Assembly (NCBI RefSeq): GCF_002940005.1
Contig: NZ_MDEF01000015.1
Length of the DNA stretch: 64,000 nt
Source of the DNA: Xanthomonas hortorum
GTDB taxonomy: Bacteria > Pseudomonadota > Gammaproteobacteria > Xanthomonadales > Xanthomonadaceae
Reading direction: 5' to 3' (one strand)
Shown here: in pieces, positions 43,332 to 52,819 of the stretch
How the letters are laid out: the number at the start of each line of letters is the position of its first letter
Position numbering within the stretch: the first letter of the stretch is position 1
Program-made: the position numbers and the translations under genes
The notes under the pieces: model-generated
The model's input: the letters and a program-made list of their open reading frames with translations, nothing else
Told to the model about the DNA's origin: nothing
The model's database searches: none

Positions 43332-46034
43332 ATGCGTCGTTTTGCCTGCCTGCTTGCTCCCTCTCTCCTTGCGCTGTGCTGCGGCACCGCGCTGGCGCAA
43401 TCCTCCGGCGAGCCGGTGCCCAACGGTCGCTTGCCGGCCTGGGCGGTGCCGGAGCGCTACAGCCTGTCGTTCAAGATCGACCCGGACCAGACCGAGTTCA
43501 GCGGCCGCACCAGCATTCGCGTGCAGCTCAAGCAGGCCTCCGATCACCTCTGGCTGCATGGCAAGGAATTGAAGGTCAGCAAGGTCACGATCACGCCGGC
43601 CAAGAGTAAGGGCAAAGGCAAGCCGCTGACCGCACGCTATGTGGAAGCCGATGCGCAGGCCGGTGTGGTGCGCCTGGATTTCGGCCGCACGCTGCAGCCG
43701 CAGACGCTCACCGTGGACATCGTCTACAGCGCGCCGCTGAATCAGCAGCTGCAGGGCCTGTATCAGGTGAAGTATCAGGGCCAGTCCTATGCGATGACGC
43801 AGATGGAGCCGATCAGCGCACGCTACGCGTTCCCCGGTTTCGACGAGCCCGCGTTCAAGACGCCGTTCGACCTCAGCCTGACCGTGCCCACCGACGACCA
43901 GGCGTTGGCCAACACCATCGCCACCTCGACCAAGCCGGCCGGCAAGGGCTGGAAAACGTTGACCTTCGCCCCGACCGTGCCGCTGCCGACCTATCTGGTC
44001 GCCTATGCCGCCGGCCCGTGGGACGTGGTCGACGTTCCACCGATGCCGGCCACCCCGCAGCGCCCCACCGCCACCCCGTTGCGTGGCATTGCCGCCAAGG
44101 GCCAGGGCCCGCGCATCACCCCGGCGCTGGACCAGACCCCGGCGATCATCGCCGCGCTGGAGGACTATTACGCCTTCGGCTATCCGTTCGACAAACTCGA
44201 TCTGGTCGCCGCCCCGGATTTCAGTGCCGGTGCGATGGAAAACCCCGGCTTTGTGACCTTCCGCGATTGGCTGCTGCTGCTGGACAAGGAGTCGCCGGCA
44301 GAGAACGTGCAGCGCTCCTTCAACACCAACGCGCATGAGCTGGCCCATCAGTGGACCGGCGATGCGGTCACCATGGAGTGGTGGGACGACCTGTGGTTGA
44401 ACGAAGCGTTTGCCACCTGGATGCAGCAGAAGATCACCATGCAGCTGCACCCCGAATACCGCGCCAATCTGGACCGCATCACCGGCGCACAGCACGCGAT
44501 GGACAACGACAGCCTGGTCAGCGCGCGCAAGATCCGCCAGCCGATTACCGGCAACGGCGATATCGAAACCGCCTTCGACGGCATCACCTACCAGAAGGGT
44601 GCGGCGGTACTGGCGATGTTCGAAGCCTTCGTTGGCGAAGACGTGTTCCGCGAAGGCATGCGCGCCTATATCGCCAAGCACAAGTTCGGCAGCGCCACCG
44701 CCGACGATCTGGTCGATGCGATCGCCGAGGCCGCCGGCAAGGGTGAGGATTTCAAGGCCGCATTCCGCAGCTTCCTCAATCAGCCGGGCGTGCCGTATCT
44801 GCAGACCCAGGTTGCGCGCGAAGGTGGCAAAACGGTTGTCAAACTGCAGCAGCAGCGCTACCTGCCGCTGGGCTCCACCGGCTCCACCGCGCAGCAATGG
44901 GGCGTGCCGGTGTGCGTGAAGTACGGCAAGGGCAAGAACCAGGTCGGTACCGCCTGCCAGATGCTCGAAGACGGCAGCGGCAGCATCGTACTGGAAGGCG
45001 CGGGTAAAAATACCTGGGTGTTCCCGAACGCGCGCGGCGCCGGCTATTACCGTTTCAGCCTGCCGAAGAAACAGCTGGCAGCGCTCGGCAAGCAGATCGG
45101 CCAGCTCGACGAAAACGAACTCGACGAAAACGAACAGCTCGCCTACGCCGATGCGATCGATGCGGCCTACCGCCACGGCGATATCGACAGCGACGCGGTG
45201 CTGGCTGCGATCAAGCAGTTGGCACCGTCCGCATCGGCCGATGTCTCGACCGCACTGCTGGATCGCTTCGTGTGGATCTGGCGTTACCAGGCCACCACCG
45301 AGGCGCAGCGCGGCGCCTTGCGCAAGGCCGCCGAACAGGCGTATTTGCCGCGTCTGCAGCAGTTGGGTTACACGCGGCGTAGCGGCGAATCGATCGACGA
45401 CACCACGCTGCGCGCGTCGTTGGCCGGCCTGTTCGCGCTGCGTCTGCAGAACGCGCAAGTGCGTCAGACGCTGCTCGCGCAAGGCGATGCGGTGCTGGCC
45501 GGCGGCAACGGCGCACTGGACTTCTCCAAGGCCAATCCGGATCTTCTCGGTACCGTGCTGGCGGTGACCGCACAGGAACGTGGTGCGCCCGCCGTGCAGG
45601 CGTTGATCGACGCATTGCGCACGCATGCCGATCCCGCGCAGCGCAACGCCATGATCACCGCGCTGGGCACGCTGCAGGACCCGGCATTGCTCAAGCAGGC
45701 GCGCGACTTCGCGCTCACCGATGCGATCAAGGTCGGCGAGATGAAGGGCTTGCTGTCGCGCGGGCACAGTTATGAGGCCTCGCACGCTTCGATGTGGGCA
45801 TGGTTCACCGCCAACTTCGACCGCATCGTGCAGCGCAGCGGCTCGTTCGACGGCGGCGGCTTGCCGGGAATGGGCGCAACCGGCAGCTGCAGCGTGGAAG
45901 ACGCCGATCGCCTGGATGCGTTCTTCAAACCGCGCCTGGCCAAGCTCAGCGGCGCCGACCGCGGCCTGGCACAGACCGGCGAAACCATCCGCCTGTGCGC
46001 CGCACTCAAGCAGGCGCAAACCGCCAAGCGCTGA
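43332..46034 (+). CDS. Exported M1-family zinc aminopeptidase
   Basis: A 900-residue peptidase that removes N-terminal residues from peptides in the periplasm. The signal peptide ends 'GTALAQ'. The substrate motif 'GAMENPGF' and the zinc site 'HELAH' (His335, Glu336, His339) with Glu358 in 'LNEAF' give the exact HExxH-x18-E pattern. A C-terminal helical ERAP1-like domain follows from about residue 560. The ATG at 43332 was preferred over a TTG at 43326. A perfect 15-base duplication (45105-45134) repeats 'LDENE' in a surface-like linker. It is not the cytoplasmic PepN type, which lacks a signal. Confidence 0.95.
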   Translation: MRRFACLLAPSLLALCCGTALAQSSGEPVPNGRLPAWAVPERYSLSFKIDPDQTEFSGRTSIRVQLKQASDHLWLHGKELKVSKVTITPAKSKGKGKPLTARYVEADAQAGVVRLDFGRTLQPQTLTVDIVYSAPLNQQLQGLYQVKYQGQSYAMTQMEPISARYAFPGFDEPAFKTPFDLSLTVPTDDQALANTIATSTKPAGKGWKTLTFAPTVPLPTYLVAYAAGPWDVVDVPPMPATPQRPTATPLRGIAAKGQGPRITPALDQTPAIIAALEDYYAFGYPFDKLDLVAAPDFSAGAMENPGFVTFRDWLLLLDKESPAENVQRSFNTNAHELAHQWTGDAVTMEWWDDLWLNEAFATWMQQKITMQLHPEYRANLDRITGAQHAMDNDSLVSARKIRQPITGNGDIETAFDGITYQKGAAVLAMFEAFVGEDVFREGMRAYIAKHKFGSATADDLVDAIAEAAGKGEDFKAAFRSFLNQPGVPYLQTQVAREGGKTVVKLQQQRYLPLGSTGSTAQQWGVPVCVKYGKGKNQVGTACQMLEDGSGSIVLEGAGKNTWVFPNARGAGYYRFSLPKKQLAALGKQIGQLDENELDENEQLAYADAIDAAYRHGDIDSDAVLAAIKQLAPSASADVSTALLDRFVWIWRYQATTEAQRGALRKAAEQAYLPRLQQLGYTRRSGESIDDTTLRASLAGLFALRLQNAQVRQTLLAQGDAVLAGGNGALDFSKANPDLLGTVLAVTAQERGAPAVQALIDALRTHADPAQRNAMITALGTLQDPALLKQARDFALTDAIKVGEMKGLLSRGHSYEASHASMWAWFTANFDRIVQRSGSFDGGGLPGMGATGSCSVEDADRLDAFFKPRLAKLSGADRGLAQTGETIRLCAALKQAQTAKR

Positions 46035-46101
46035 GTTGCAGCGTGCGGCCCGGGTGCGCAGTATCGGCAGTGTCGATGCTGCGCACACCAAGGCCGAAGC
46101 G

Positions 46102-46290
46102 ATGGAAGAATCACTGACGCTGCACGGAGACGGTTTCGTGCTGCGCCGCTGGCGCCAGGACGACCTGGATGTCTTGTTGCGGCGCGCCATGCTCCGCTGA
46201 TGCCGCGCGGGTTGAGCGAGCGATTTCCTCACCCTTTTACACACGCCGATGGCGAAGCCTTCCAAATGGGGACACGCCGATCCTGCGTGC
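46102..46290 (+). pseudogene. Relic of a GNAT acetyltransferase gene
   Basis: Two pieces in different frames. At 46102-46200, 33 codons encode 'ESLTLHGDGFVLRRWRQDDLDVLL', the usual RimJ/RimL-type GNAT start, and end at TGA. From 46200, another frame gives 'RGLSERFPHPFTHADGEAF', the next conserved block of the family. Nothing recognisable of the acetyl-CoA site remains, apart from a possible 'IGFIP' near 46340. Deletions and frameshift have destroyed the gene. The rest of the spacer to 46504 holds only decayed sequence. Confidence 0.7.
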
Positions 46291-46504
46291 CAGAAGTCGG
46301 TCCTGGCAGGCAGGCAAGGCTTTGGAAATCGGCTTCATCCCAACCGCCGTACACGGCCCATCGCGCCAGTGGCTTACCATCGTCGTCACTGTTCCTGCGG
46401 CAGCGGCCCTGGTGGCGCTGCAGGATGACCAATACAGCAATCGCGGGACGGGTCGAGAACGGCCTGTTCCGCACTGCAAGAAACACGAACGACTGGATAC
46501 GACG

Positions 46505-47428
46505 ATGACACAGCATGATGGACGGGGCGGACGACCGCCGCGCGATGGCGGCAGCTCCGGCGCCTCGCACAATCCCTGGGGCCGCGCCGCGCCGCGCACA
46601 CCTGCAGCGCGCCCACCGGCACAGCAGGCGCCAACGGCTTACACGCCTGCTGCTGCGCAGTCCGCGGCTTCGTCGTCCGGCGGCAACGCGCGCGAGCTGC
46701 GGCTGTACGGCATCAACGCAGTGCAGGCCGTGTTCAAGGCGCGCCCGGAGGCGGTGCGCAAGCTGTATCTGAGCGAGGCGCGCATTCCGCAGTTCAAGGC
46801 CCTGCTGGCCTGGTGCGTTGCCCAGCGCATCGGCTACCGCGTGGTCGAGGACGCCGATCTCAGCAAGCTGGCCGCCAGTACCCACCACGAAGGTGTGGTG
46901 GCCGAGGTGCTGCGCGTCACCCCGCAGTCCTTGCAGGACTGGCTGGCCGCGTTGCCGGCCGGGCCGGTGCTGGCGCTGTGGCTGGACGGCGTGGGTAACC
47001 CGCACAACTTCGGCGCGATTTTGCGCTCGTCCGCGCACTTCGGTGTGGCCGGTTTGCTGCTGCCGGCCGGCTCCACGCTGGGCTTGTCCGGTGCGGCGGC
47101 ACGCGTGGCCGAAGGTGGTGCCGAAGCGGTGCCGCTGGTGCAACTGCCCGACACTGCATTGGCAATGGCGCAACTGCGTCAGGCCGGATTCGCAGTGGCC
47201 GCCACGCTGGCGGACGGTGGTGAAGACGTGTTCGCCGCAGCTTTGCCGCAGCGGCTGGTGTATGTGATGGGCGCAGAAAGCGAAGGCATGGACCGCCAGT
47301 TCGCACGCGATTGCGACCTGCAGTTGTCGATTCGCGGCAGTGGCAAGGTCGAAAGCCTCAACGTGGCTTCGGCCACGGCGGTGTTCCAGGCCGCCTGGCG
47401 CGCCCGCGTGCTCAGCGGGCAGTCCTGA
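46505..47428 (+). CDS. TrmH/SpoU-family RNA 2'-O-methyltransferase
   Basis: A 307-residue SAM-dependent ribose methyltransferase. Residues 1-60 are a low-complexity Gly/Pro/Ala-rich tail ('GRGGRPPRDGGSSGAS'). A substrate-binding domain follows ('LYGINAVQAVFKARPEAVRKLYL' and 'HHEGVVAEV'), then the SPOUT knot: motif 1 'GNPHNFGAILRSSAHFG', motif 2 'VMGAESEGM' and motif 3 'SGKVESLNVASATAV'. It resembles RlmB/TrmH paralogues; the target RNA is not clear. The ATG at 46505 was chosen because it begins the natural tail; the stop overlaps the carboxylesterase start (TGATG). Confidence 0.9.
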   Translation: MTQHDGRGGRPPRDGGSSGASHNPWGRAAPRTPAARPPAQQAPTAYTPAAAQSAASSSGGNARELRLYGINAVQAVFKARPEAVRKLYLSEARIPQFKALLAWCVAQRIGYRVVEDADLSKLAASTHHEGVVAEVLRVTPQSLQDWLAALPAGPVLALWLDGVGNPHNFGAILRSSAHFGVAGLLLPAGSTLGLSGAAARVAEGGAEAVPLVQLPDTALAMAQLRQAGFAVAATLADGGEDVFAAALPQRLVYVMGAESEGMDRQFARDCDLQLSIRGSGKVESLNVASATAVFQAAWRARVLSGQS

Positions 47429-48939
47429 TGCGTGCGTCTGCGTGGTTGCTCGCCATTGGCGGGATGCTGAGCGCCAGCACTGCTGTGGCAGCTCCGGCCG
47501 CAGCGGCTGCCGCCCCCGAGGTGCGTACCGATCACGGCATGGTGCGCGGGCAATGGCAGGACGACGGCAGTGCGGTGTTCCGCGCGATTCCCTTCGCTGC
47601 CCCGCCATTGGGCGCATTGCGCTGGCGGCCACCGCAGCCGGCTGCGGCATGGTCGGACGTGCGCGATGCCACCCAGGCGGCCACGCCGTGCGTGCAGCCG
47701 GCGCTGGGCTGGAACAACGCCATGGCCAAGCGCGGCACCGAAGATTGTCTGTATGTCGAAGTGCAGACGCCGAAGTTGCAACCGGCCAAGCCGCTGCCGG
47801 TGTTCGTGTGGATTCACGGCGGCGCCAATGTGGCTGGCGGCGCGGATGGTCATCTGCCGACCAATCTGGTCGCACAGAACATGCTGGTGGTGACGCTGCA
47901 ATACCGGCTTGGCGCCCTCGGTTTTCTGTCGCTGCCGGAACTACGCGATGGCGATAACGAAGCCGCCGGCAACTACGCCTTGCTCGATCAGATCGCCGCG
48001 CTGCAGTGGGTGCGCGACAACATCGCGCAGTTCGGTGGCGATCCTGCGCGGGTCACCATCGCCGGGCAGTCGGCCGGTGGTCAGGACGTGGGCCTGCTGA
48101 TGCTCAGCCCGCTGGCACGTGGCCTGTTTTCCGCAGCGATCGAGCAGAGCGGCACCGCCGGTTTCGGCTTGCCGGCGCGCTCGCTGGAAGAGAACCGTAC
48201 GTTGGGTGTGAATATCGCCAAGCGTGCAGGCATCGATGATCCTGCAACGCGTCTGGCACAGCTGCGTGCGCTGCCGGTGGAGCAAGTGATCAAGGCCGCG
48301 CAGGGTGTCGATGTGCCGGCCCTGGACGACGATGGCTATATCTGGTTGCAGGCGGTTGTCGACGGACGCGTGCTGCCGCATGCGCCGGCCGCGTTACTAG
48401 CCGAAGGTGCACAGGCCAAGGTGCCGCTGTTGATCGGCTATGTGGTGCAGGAGCTGGAATATGGCGGCAAGCAGGGCGCGCAGGCGCGGCTGCGTCGCGA
48501 CTATCCCGCGCAGGCCGAGGCAGTGCTGCAAGTACAGCGTGCACACTCGGCGCAGCGTGCCGCGCGTCAAGGCGATGCGGCGATGCAGCTGTCCACCGAT
48601 CTCACCTTCCGTTGCCCGGCAGTGACCGTCGCACAGCAGCAGGCAGCGCTTGGCGTGCCGGTGTGGCATTACGTGTTCGATACCGCCGCACCGGGCGGTA
48701 AGGTGACCCATAGCGCCGAGCTGCCGTTCCTGTTCAAGGATCTGCCGATGGGGCAGCCGCCGGTGAGTTTGCAGCGCTATTGGGCCGCGTTCGTGCAGCG
48801 TGGCAATCCCAACGCCAAGGGCTTGCCGGCCTGGCCGGCGTTCGCGCCCGGGCATGCGGCATTGCAGTTCGACGCCAACGGCGTGCGGCAAATCAAGGAT
48901 GCGCGCCCGCCTGTGTGTGCAGGGGTGGACTTGCCGTAA
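47428..48939 (+). CDS. Exported type-B carboxylesterase
   Basis: A 503-residue alpha/beta hydrolase with signal peptide ending 'STAVAAP'. The oxyanion motif is 'WIHGGANV'. The nucleophile elbow is 'IAGQSAGGQD' (Ser215), where the family norm is Glu before the Ser. The acid is probably the Glu of 'VVQELEYGG', and the catalytic His is in 'VTHSAELPFLF'. The pattern 'DHGMVRGQWQDDGSAVFRAIPFAAPPLG' is typical of the start. It acts on esters in the periplasm or outside the cell; the substrate is unknown. It is coupled to the methyltransferase by TGATG, which may simply be chance packing. Confidence 0.92.
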   Translation: MRASAWLLAIGGMLSASTAVAAPAAAAAAPEVRTDHGMVRGQWQDDGSAVFRAIPFAAPPLGALRWRPPQPAAAWSDVRDATQAATPCVQPALGWNNAMAKRGTEDCLYVEVQTPKLQPAKPLPVFVWIHGGANVAGGADGHLPTNLVAQNMLVVTLQYRLGALGFLSLPELRDGDNEAAGNYALLDQIAALQWVRDNIAQFGGDPARVTIAGQSAGGQDVGLLMLSPLARGLFSAAIEQSGTAGFGLPARSLEENRTLGVNIAKRAGIDDPATRLAQLRALPVEQVIKAAQGVDVPALDDDGYIWLQAVVDGRVLPHAPAALLAEGAQAKVPLLIGYVVQELEYGGKQGAQARLRRDYPAQAEAVLQVQRAHSAQRAARQGDAAMQLSTDLTFRCPAVTVAQQQAALGVPVWHYVFDTAAPGGKVTHSAELPFLFKDLPMGQPPVSLQRYWAAFVQRGNPNAKGLPAWPAFAPGHAALQFDANGVRQIKDARPPVCAGVDLP

Positions 48940-48975
48940 GCGACCGCGCGTACCGTCACGGTACGCACGGTCGAT

Positions 48976-48995
48976 TCAACTCAACTCAACTCAAC
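48976..48995. repeat. Four tandem TCAAC units
   Basis: The last unit contains the stop codon (TCA at 48991-48993 read on minus) of the neprosin-like gene. The array could slip without changing the protein. Confidence 0.9.
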
Positions 48996-50478
48996 GTGCG
49001 CAGCCCGGCCCGCCGAAGTAGAAGCCGCCGTTTTGCATTTCCGGCGACAAGCTGGTGCGGGTGACGCCTGCGCCCAGTGCATACGGATAGGTGTAACCGG
49101 CCATCGCCATCGTGTAGCAAGACGGATGCTCCACGCTCAGTGACGACAGGCGCTGCACGGGATGGGTGGCCATTGCCGCATCGCGATAGAAGTGGTTGGC
49201 CTGGAACGCGGCCTGGCGATAGCCCGCTGCTGCAAATTGACCACTGCCCATACGCGGGCTCGCTATCCCGCTGTCGGTCGAGACTTCGCCACCTGCGCTC
49301 ACGTACGCACCGCGTCCGCTGGCAAGATCGCCCGAATACAATGATGCCTTGTAGTAACCGATCCATTCGCCGTCCAGGCGCAGCCACCAGTTACCGTCGG
49401 TATTCTTCTGGAATTCCACGCCCAGCATGGTCTGCTTGCCGCCTGCAATGCTGAATCCGGCCACCGGCTGAGCACCCAGGACATGGCGCGTGCTGGTCTG
49501 CACGAAATCGCTGCAATCCAGATTATGGCAACCTGTCTTGACGTACCCGTCCTGGGTGGAATAAATGAAAACGATGGGCTTGTTGCCCCAACCTGCGCCT
49601 GGCTGGATCTCCCAGCCCACTTCAAGTGTTTGCGTCTGCTTGCTTGCGCTGTCACCAACGATCCATATCTGACTGATGGTTTGCGTCTCGTCGGCAGAGC
49701 GTAATGCGGGTGCCCATAGATTGAGGTCGGCGCCTGCGCCTGTGACCGGTGCGCCGGCGGTATCCACAAAGACGGTGGAGTAGTAATGCGTTACCGGTGC
49801 TGCCTCCTGCGCCGCCGGCACGGCGTCAGCCTGCCGGGGTGCGATCGCGCGCGGGGTGGTGCCGCGCAGAAAGCTGCGCAGATTCGCATGCTTGCTCATC
49901 TCGGCCAGGCCGATGCGTTCGAGCGGCACGCTGCCGGTATCGCAGCGTTGCGCCGCATCGATCGGTGTCACCGTACCCGTGTTGCTTGAGAGGGAGGGCG
50001 GTGCCGCCGGCGTGCTGCCATTGCGCAAGGCAGGTTGCTGTGCAATTGGAATGCAATCGAACACCTTGCCGTCCTGTTGAACGCTGCGCAGCACGGTCAA
50101 GCCGTTGTAACGATTGAACAGATAACGCTGCATTTCGGCGAAGGCGGTGGGGTCGCTGACCTTGGTCGCAGCGCCACGGGTGGCATAACTGAGCTGCGCC
50201 TGCGCATCCAGGAAATCCTTGAAGTCGCGCGTGACTTGCGGAAATGCACGCGATGCCGACAGCGACGTGCGCAGCGCGTCGCGTTGGGCAGGCGCGACAC
50301 TTACGGTGGCGGGTGTCCGCAGCAAGGGGGGCATCAGTGTGTCGATGCTGCGGTCGCTGCTTGCCGAGATCGATGGCGGTAGCAGCGTGGTGGCGCCAGC
50401 GGTGGGAGCCAGTGCACACACGCAAAGCGCAGCAATAGCGCGGCTGATCGATATCGGCCGATGAGAACGGAAGGTCAT
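48991..50478 (-). CDS. Neprosin-domain secreted protein
   Basis: A 495-residue exported protein with signal peptide ending 'PTAGATT'. The C-terminal half (about residue 225 on) fits the neprosin (DUF239) fold, a glutamic peptidase named from plants. Hallmarks are 'IWIVGDSASKQTQTLEVGWEIQPG' with the first candidate catalytic Glu, 'VFIYSTQDGYVKTGCHNLDCSDFVQT' with paired Cys, and 'GNWWLRLDGEWIGYYKASLYS'. The N-terminal part may be an activation or DUF4409-like propeptide. AGGGA precedes the ATG. A role in degrading plant or Pro-rich protein is inferred. Confidence 0.85.
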   Translation of the reverse strand: MTFRSHRPISISRAIAALCVCALAPTAGATTLLPPSISASSDRSIDTLMPPLLRTPATVSVAPAQRDALRTSLSASRAFPQVTRDFKDFLDAQAQLSYATRGAATKVSDPTAFAEMQRYLFNRYNGLTVLRSVQQDGKVFDCIPIAQQPALRNGSTPAAPPSLSSNTGTVTPIDAAQRCDTGSVPLERIGLAEMSKHANLRSFLRGTTPRAIAPRQADAVPAAQEAAPVTHYYSTVFVDTAGAPVTGAGADLNLWAPALRSADETQTISQIWIVGDSASKQTQTLEVGWEIQPGAGWGNKPIVFIYSTQDGYVKTGCHNLDCSDFVQTSTRHVLGAQPVAGFSIAGGKQTMLGVEFQKNTDGNWWLRLDGEWIGYYKASLYSGDLASGRGAYVSAGGEVSTDSGIASPRMGSGQFAAAGYRQAAFQANHFYRDAAMATHPVQRLSSLSVEHPSCYTMAMAGYTYPYALGAGVTRTSLSPEMQNGGFYFGGPGCAR

Positions 50479-50705
50479 GTGTTTTTCCCTGACGCCGGAA
50501 TGAAACTGCCTGCACGCGGCGTACCATGCAGGACAGCGCCTTCAGTCCGCAGGTGCATCCCGAGGTTCGTTCGGTGGCGCATGCCTGCGTTGAAGGCTTG
50601 TGCATCCTAACTTTCTAAAAAGAAGATATATCGGCAGACACGCATTGCGTGATATCGGGCACACCGCAAGCGCAATGCGCTAAGCGGATGCCGTGCCGAT
50701 GGTCA

Positions 50706-50751
50706 TGCACACCCTTGCGTATGGCGCTTTGCAGATGCGCAAAGGTGTGCA
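50706..50751. terminator. Long imperfect hairpin after GH97
   Basis: TGCACACCCTTGCG (50706-50719) pairs with CGCAAAGGTGTGCA (50738-50751) with one mismatch, 30 bases past the GH97 stop. No T-run is present on either strand. The 50479-50780 spacer otherwise holds only the leftward promoter area of the neprosin-like gene. Confidence 0.45.
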
Positions 50752-50780
50752 CGGTCACTTCAACTTGAGCATGCCTGCTC

Positions 50781-52745
50781 TTACTTCTTTTGCAGCCTGA
50801 TCGCAGCTCCGCCGTTGGCAGCCAATTGCAGGTGCAAACTGTCGTTACGTGCGAGCTTGCGCGTGTCGATACGCACTTCTGTCGGCGCCTCGCCATCGGC
50901 GTAGATGGTCGCGGTCCAGGTGCCCTTGCCCAGAAACGATAACGGCAAGGTCAGCGTGCGTGCCTGCTCGTTGGTCATCGCGCCCACATACCAGTCCTTG
51001 CCGCTGCGCCGCGCCAGTGCGATGTGTTCGCCGATGGCACCGTCCAATGCCCGCGTCTCGTCCCAACTTGCCGGCACATCGCGCAGGAACTGGGCTGCCG
51101 GCACGTTTTCGTATTGCTCCGGGCTATCGGCCACCACCGCGAACGGGCTTTCGTAGACCACATACATCGCCAGTTGCTGCGCGCGCGTGGTCATCACTTG
51201 CGGCGCGATGTGCTGCGCCTTGAAGTCGGCCGGGCGCACATTGCGGAAGCCGCCGGGCGTGTAGTCCATCGGCCCGAGCAACATGCGCGTAAACGGCAAC
51301 GTGAGGTTATGCGTGGCGGTGATGCGCGTGGTCCACTTGTTGTATTCGGCGCCGAGTACGCCTTCCTGCGTGAGGTAGTTGGGGTAGGTGCGGGTCAAGC
51401 CGGTGGGGTGATAGGCGCCATGCAGATCCACCAGCAATTTGTGCTTGGCGGCCTTGGCGAGCAGGCGGTGATAGAAATCCACCATCTGCTGATCGTCGCG
51501 GTCCATGAAGTCGACCTTGATGCCCTTGATGCCGAGCTGCTGATACCACGCAAGCGCTTCGTCCATGTGCGCATCGAGCGCGCGCCAGTGCGCCCATAGC
51601 CACAGCCCGACATCGCGCTGCCGTGCATAGGCCACCAGGCCCGGCAGATCGAGTTGCTCCACCGGCCTGCGGATATCGGCATCGACGTTGTACTGGCCAT
51701 CGCCGGTGCTGCCGAAATACCAGCCGTCGTCGATCAGCATGTATTGCAGTTTCAATTGCTGCGCGTGATCGATATAGCGCTGGATGGTGGCGGTATTCAT
51801 GCCCGGGTGCGCCACACCGCTGGCAAGGCTGCCCGACCACCAATCCCACGCCGATTTGCCTGCGCGCACCCAGCTGGCATCGAAGGCAGGCGGTGGATTG
51901 AGTGCGGAAATCAGGTTGGAGTCGATCAGGCTTGCCGGGCTGTCGCCAAGCATGATCACCCGCCATGGCGTGGCGAAATCGCGGCCTTTGGCATCGAAGT
52001 CGACCGCCAGCTTGGGGTCGTCCAGGCGTGGCGATAATTTTGCCGACACCCCCAGCCCACCATCCTCGCGGCCGGTGAGATACAAGCCGGCGTAATCGCG
52101 CAGGTTGGCCTCGGCAATCGCCAACGTGGTGCCGCTCGCATCGGTCTGACACACCAGTGGCAGTTCAAGCAGATTGTGCGGGCGCAACTTCGATGCGGCG
52201 ATCGCATCGTATTCGCCCTCGTGGCTGGTGCCGAAGCGACCCAGATTCAAGGTCCAGCATGCGTAATCGCTTGGAAATGCAAAGCTGGTGAGCTCATTGC
52301 GAATACGCACTTCACCGGCGTCGGGCAGCACGTAACGCAGTGCTACGCCATCGTCGTAGCTACGCAACTCGATGGTGAGTCGCCGCTGTTGTGCATCGGA
52401 CAACTGCACGCGCAATTGGCGATAGTGATCACGCACCTGGCGCGTCTTGCCCACGCTCAAGGCGAACTGGCTGTCATGCGTTTCGGTGGTGCTGCTTTGC
52501 AGCGTCATATCGCGGCCGAGCTTATTGGCCCTGCCCAGATCCAGCCCAAGCGGCGCATCGTCGAGCACCACTTTGTTGCGATACAGCACGCGATACGTTG
52601 GAACGCCGCCCTCGCGTAAGGTGAATTCCACTTGCGTACGTGCGTCGGGCGATTGCACACGCAAGCTCTGTGCTGCAACCGGCGCAGCGATCACACACAG
52701 CAATGCGCATGCCGCCGGTAATGCGGACTGGATCAGGTTTCGCAT
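50781..52745 (-). CDS. Glycoside hydrolase family 97
   Basis: A 654-residue exported alpha-glycosidase (alpha-glucosidase or alpha-galactosidase) with signal peptide ending 'APVAAQS'. A GH97 N-terminal beta domain comes first ('SPDARTQVEFTLREGGVPTYRVLYRNK'), then a TIM barrel with 'AWDWWSG', 'YMLIDDGWYF', 'GIKGIKVDFMDRDDQQMVDFYHRLL', 'LLVDLHGAYHPTGLTRTYPNYLTQEGVLGAEYN', and a C-terminal beta domain. The Asp in 'KVDFMD' is at the place expected for the retaining (galactosidase-like) nucleophile, but subtype assignment is uncertain. A strong AGGAGGAGG precedes the ATG. It is divergent from GH2. Confidence 0.93.
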   Translation of the reverse strand: MRNLIQSALPAACALLCVIAAPVAAQSLRVQSPDARTQVEFTLREGGVPTYRVLYRNKVVLDDAPLGLDLGRANKLGRDMTLQSSTTETHDSQFALSVGKTRQVRDHYRQLRVQLSDAQQRRLTIELRSYDDGVALRYVLPDAGEVRIRNELTSFAFPSDYACWTLNLGRFGTSHEGEYDAIAASKLRPHNLLELPLVCQTDASGTTLAIAEANLRDYAGLYLTGREDGGLGVSAKLSPRLDDPKLAVDFDAKGRDFATPWRVIMLGDSPASLIDSNLISALNPPPAFDASWVRAGKSAWDWWSGSLASGVAHPGMNTATIQRYIDHAQQLKLQYMLIDDGWYFGSTGDGQYNVDADIRRPVEQLDLPGLVAYARQRDVGLWLWAHWRALDAHMDEALAWYQQLGIKGIKVDFMDRDDQQMVDFYHRLLAKAAKHKLLVDLHGAYHPTGLTRTYPNYLTQEGVLGAEYNKWTTRITATHNLTLPFTRMLLGPMDYTPGGFRNVRPADFKAQHIAPQVMTTRAQQLAMYVVYESPFAVVADSPEQYENVPAAQFLRDVPASWDETRALDGAIGEHIALARRSGKDWYVGAMTNEQARTLTLPLSFLGKGTWTATIYADGEAPTEVRIDTRKLARNDSLHLQLAANGGAAIRLQKK

Positions 52746-52807
52746 GAGTCCCTCCTCCTGGGAGCGCCAACCCTAACGCAGAAAGGTTGTTGTCGGTATC
52801 TACCTGG

Positions 52808-52819
52808 GGTAACGTTACC
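52808..52819. promoter_or_regulatory. Candidate LacI-family operator GGTAACGTTACC
   Basis: A perfect 12-base palindrome with the central AACGTT pattern of LacI-family sites. It lies between the divergent GH97 (start 52745) and GH2 (start 52965) genes, near the middle of their 219-base spacer. Confidence 0.6.
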
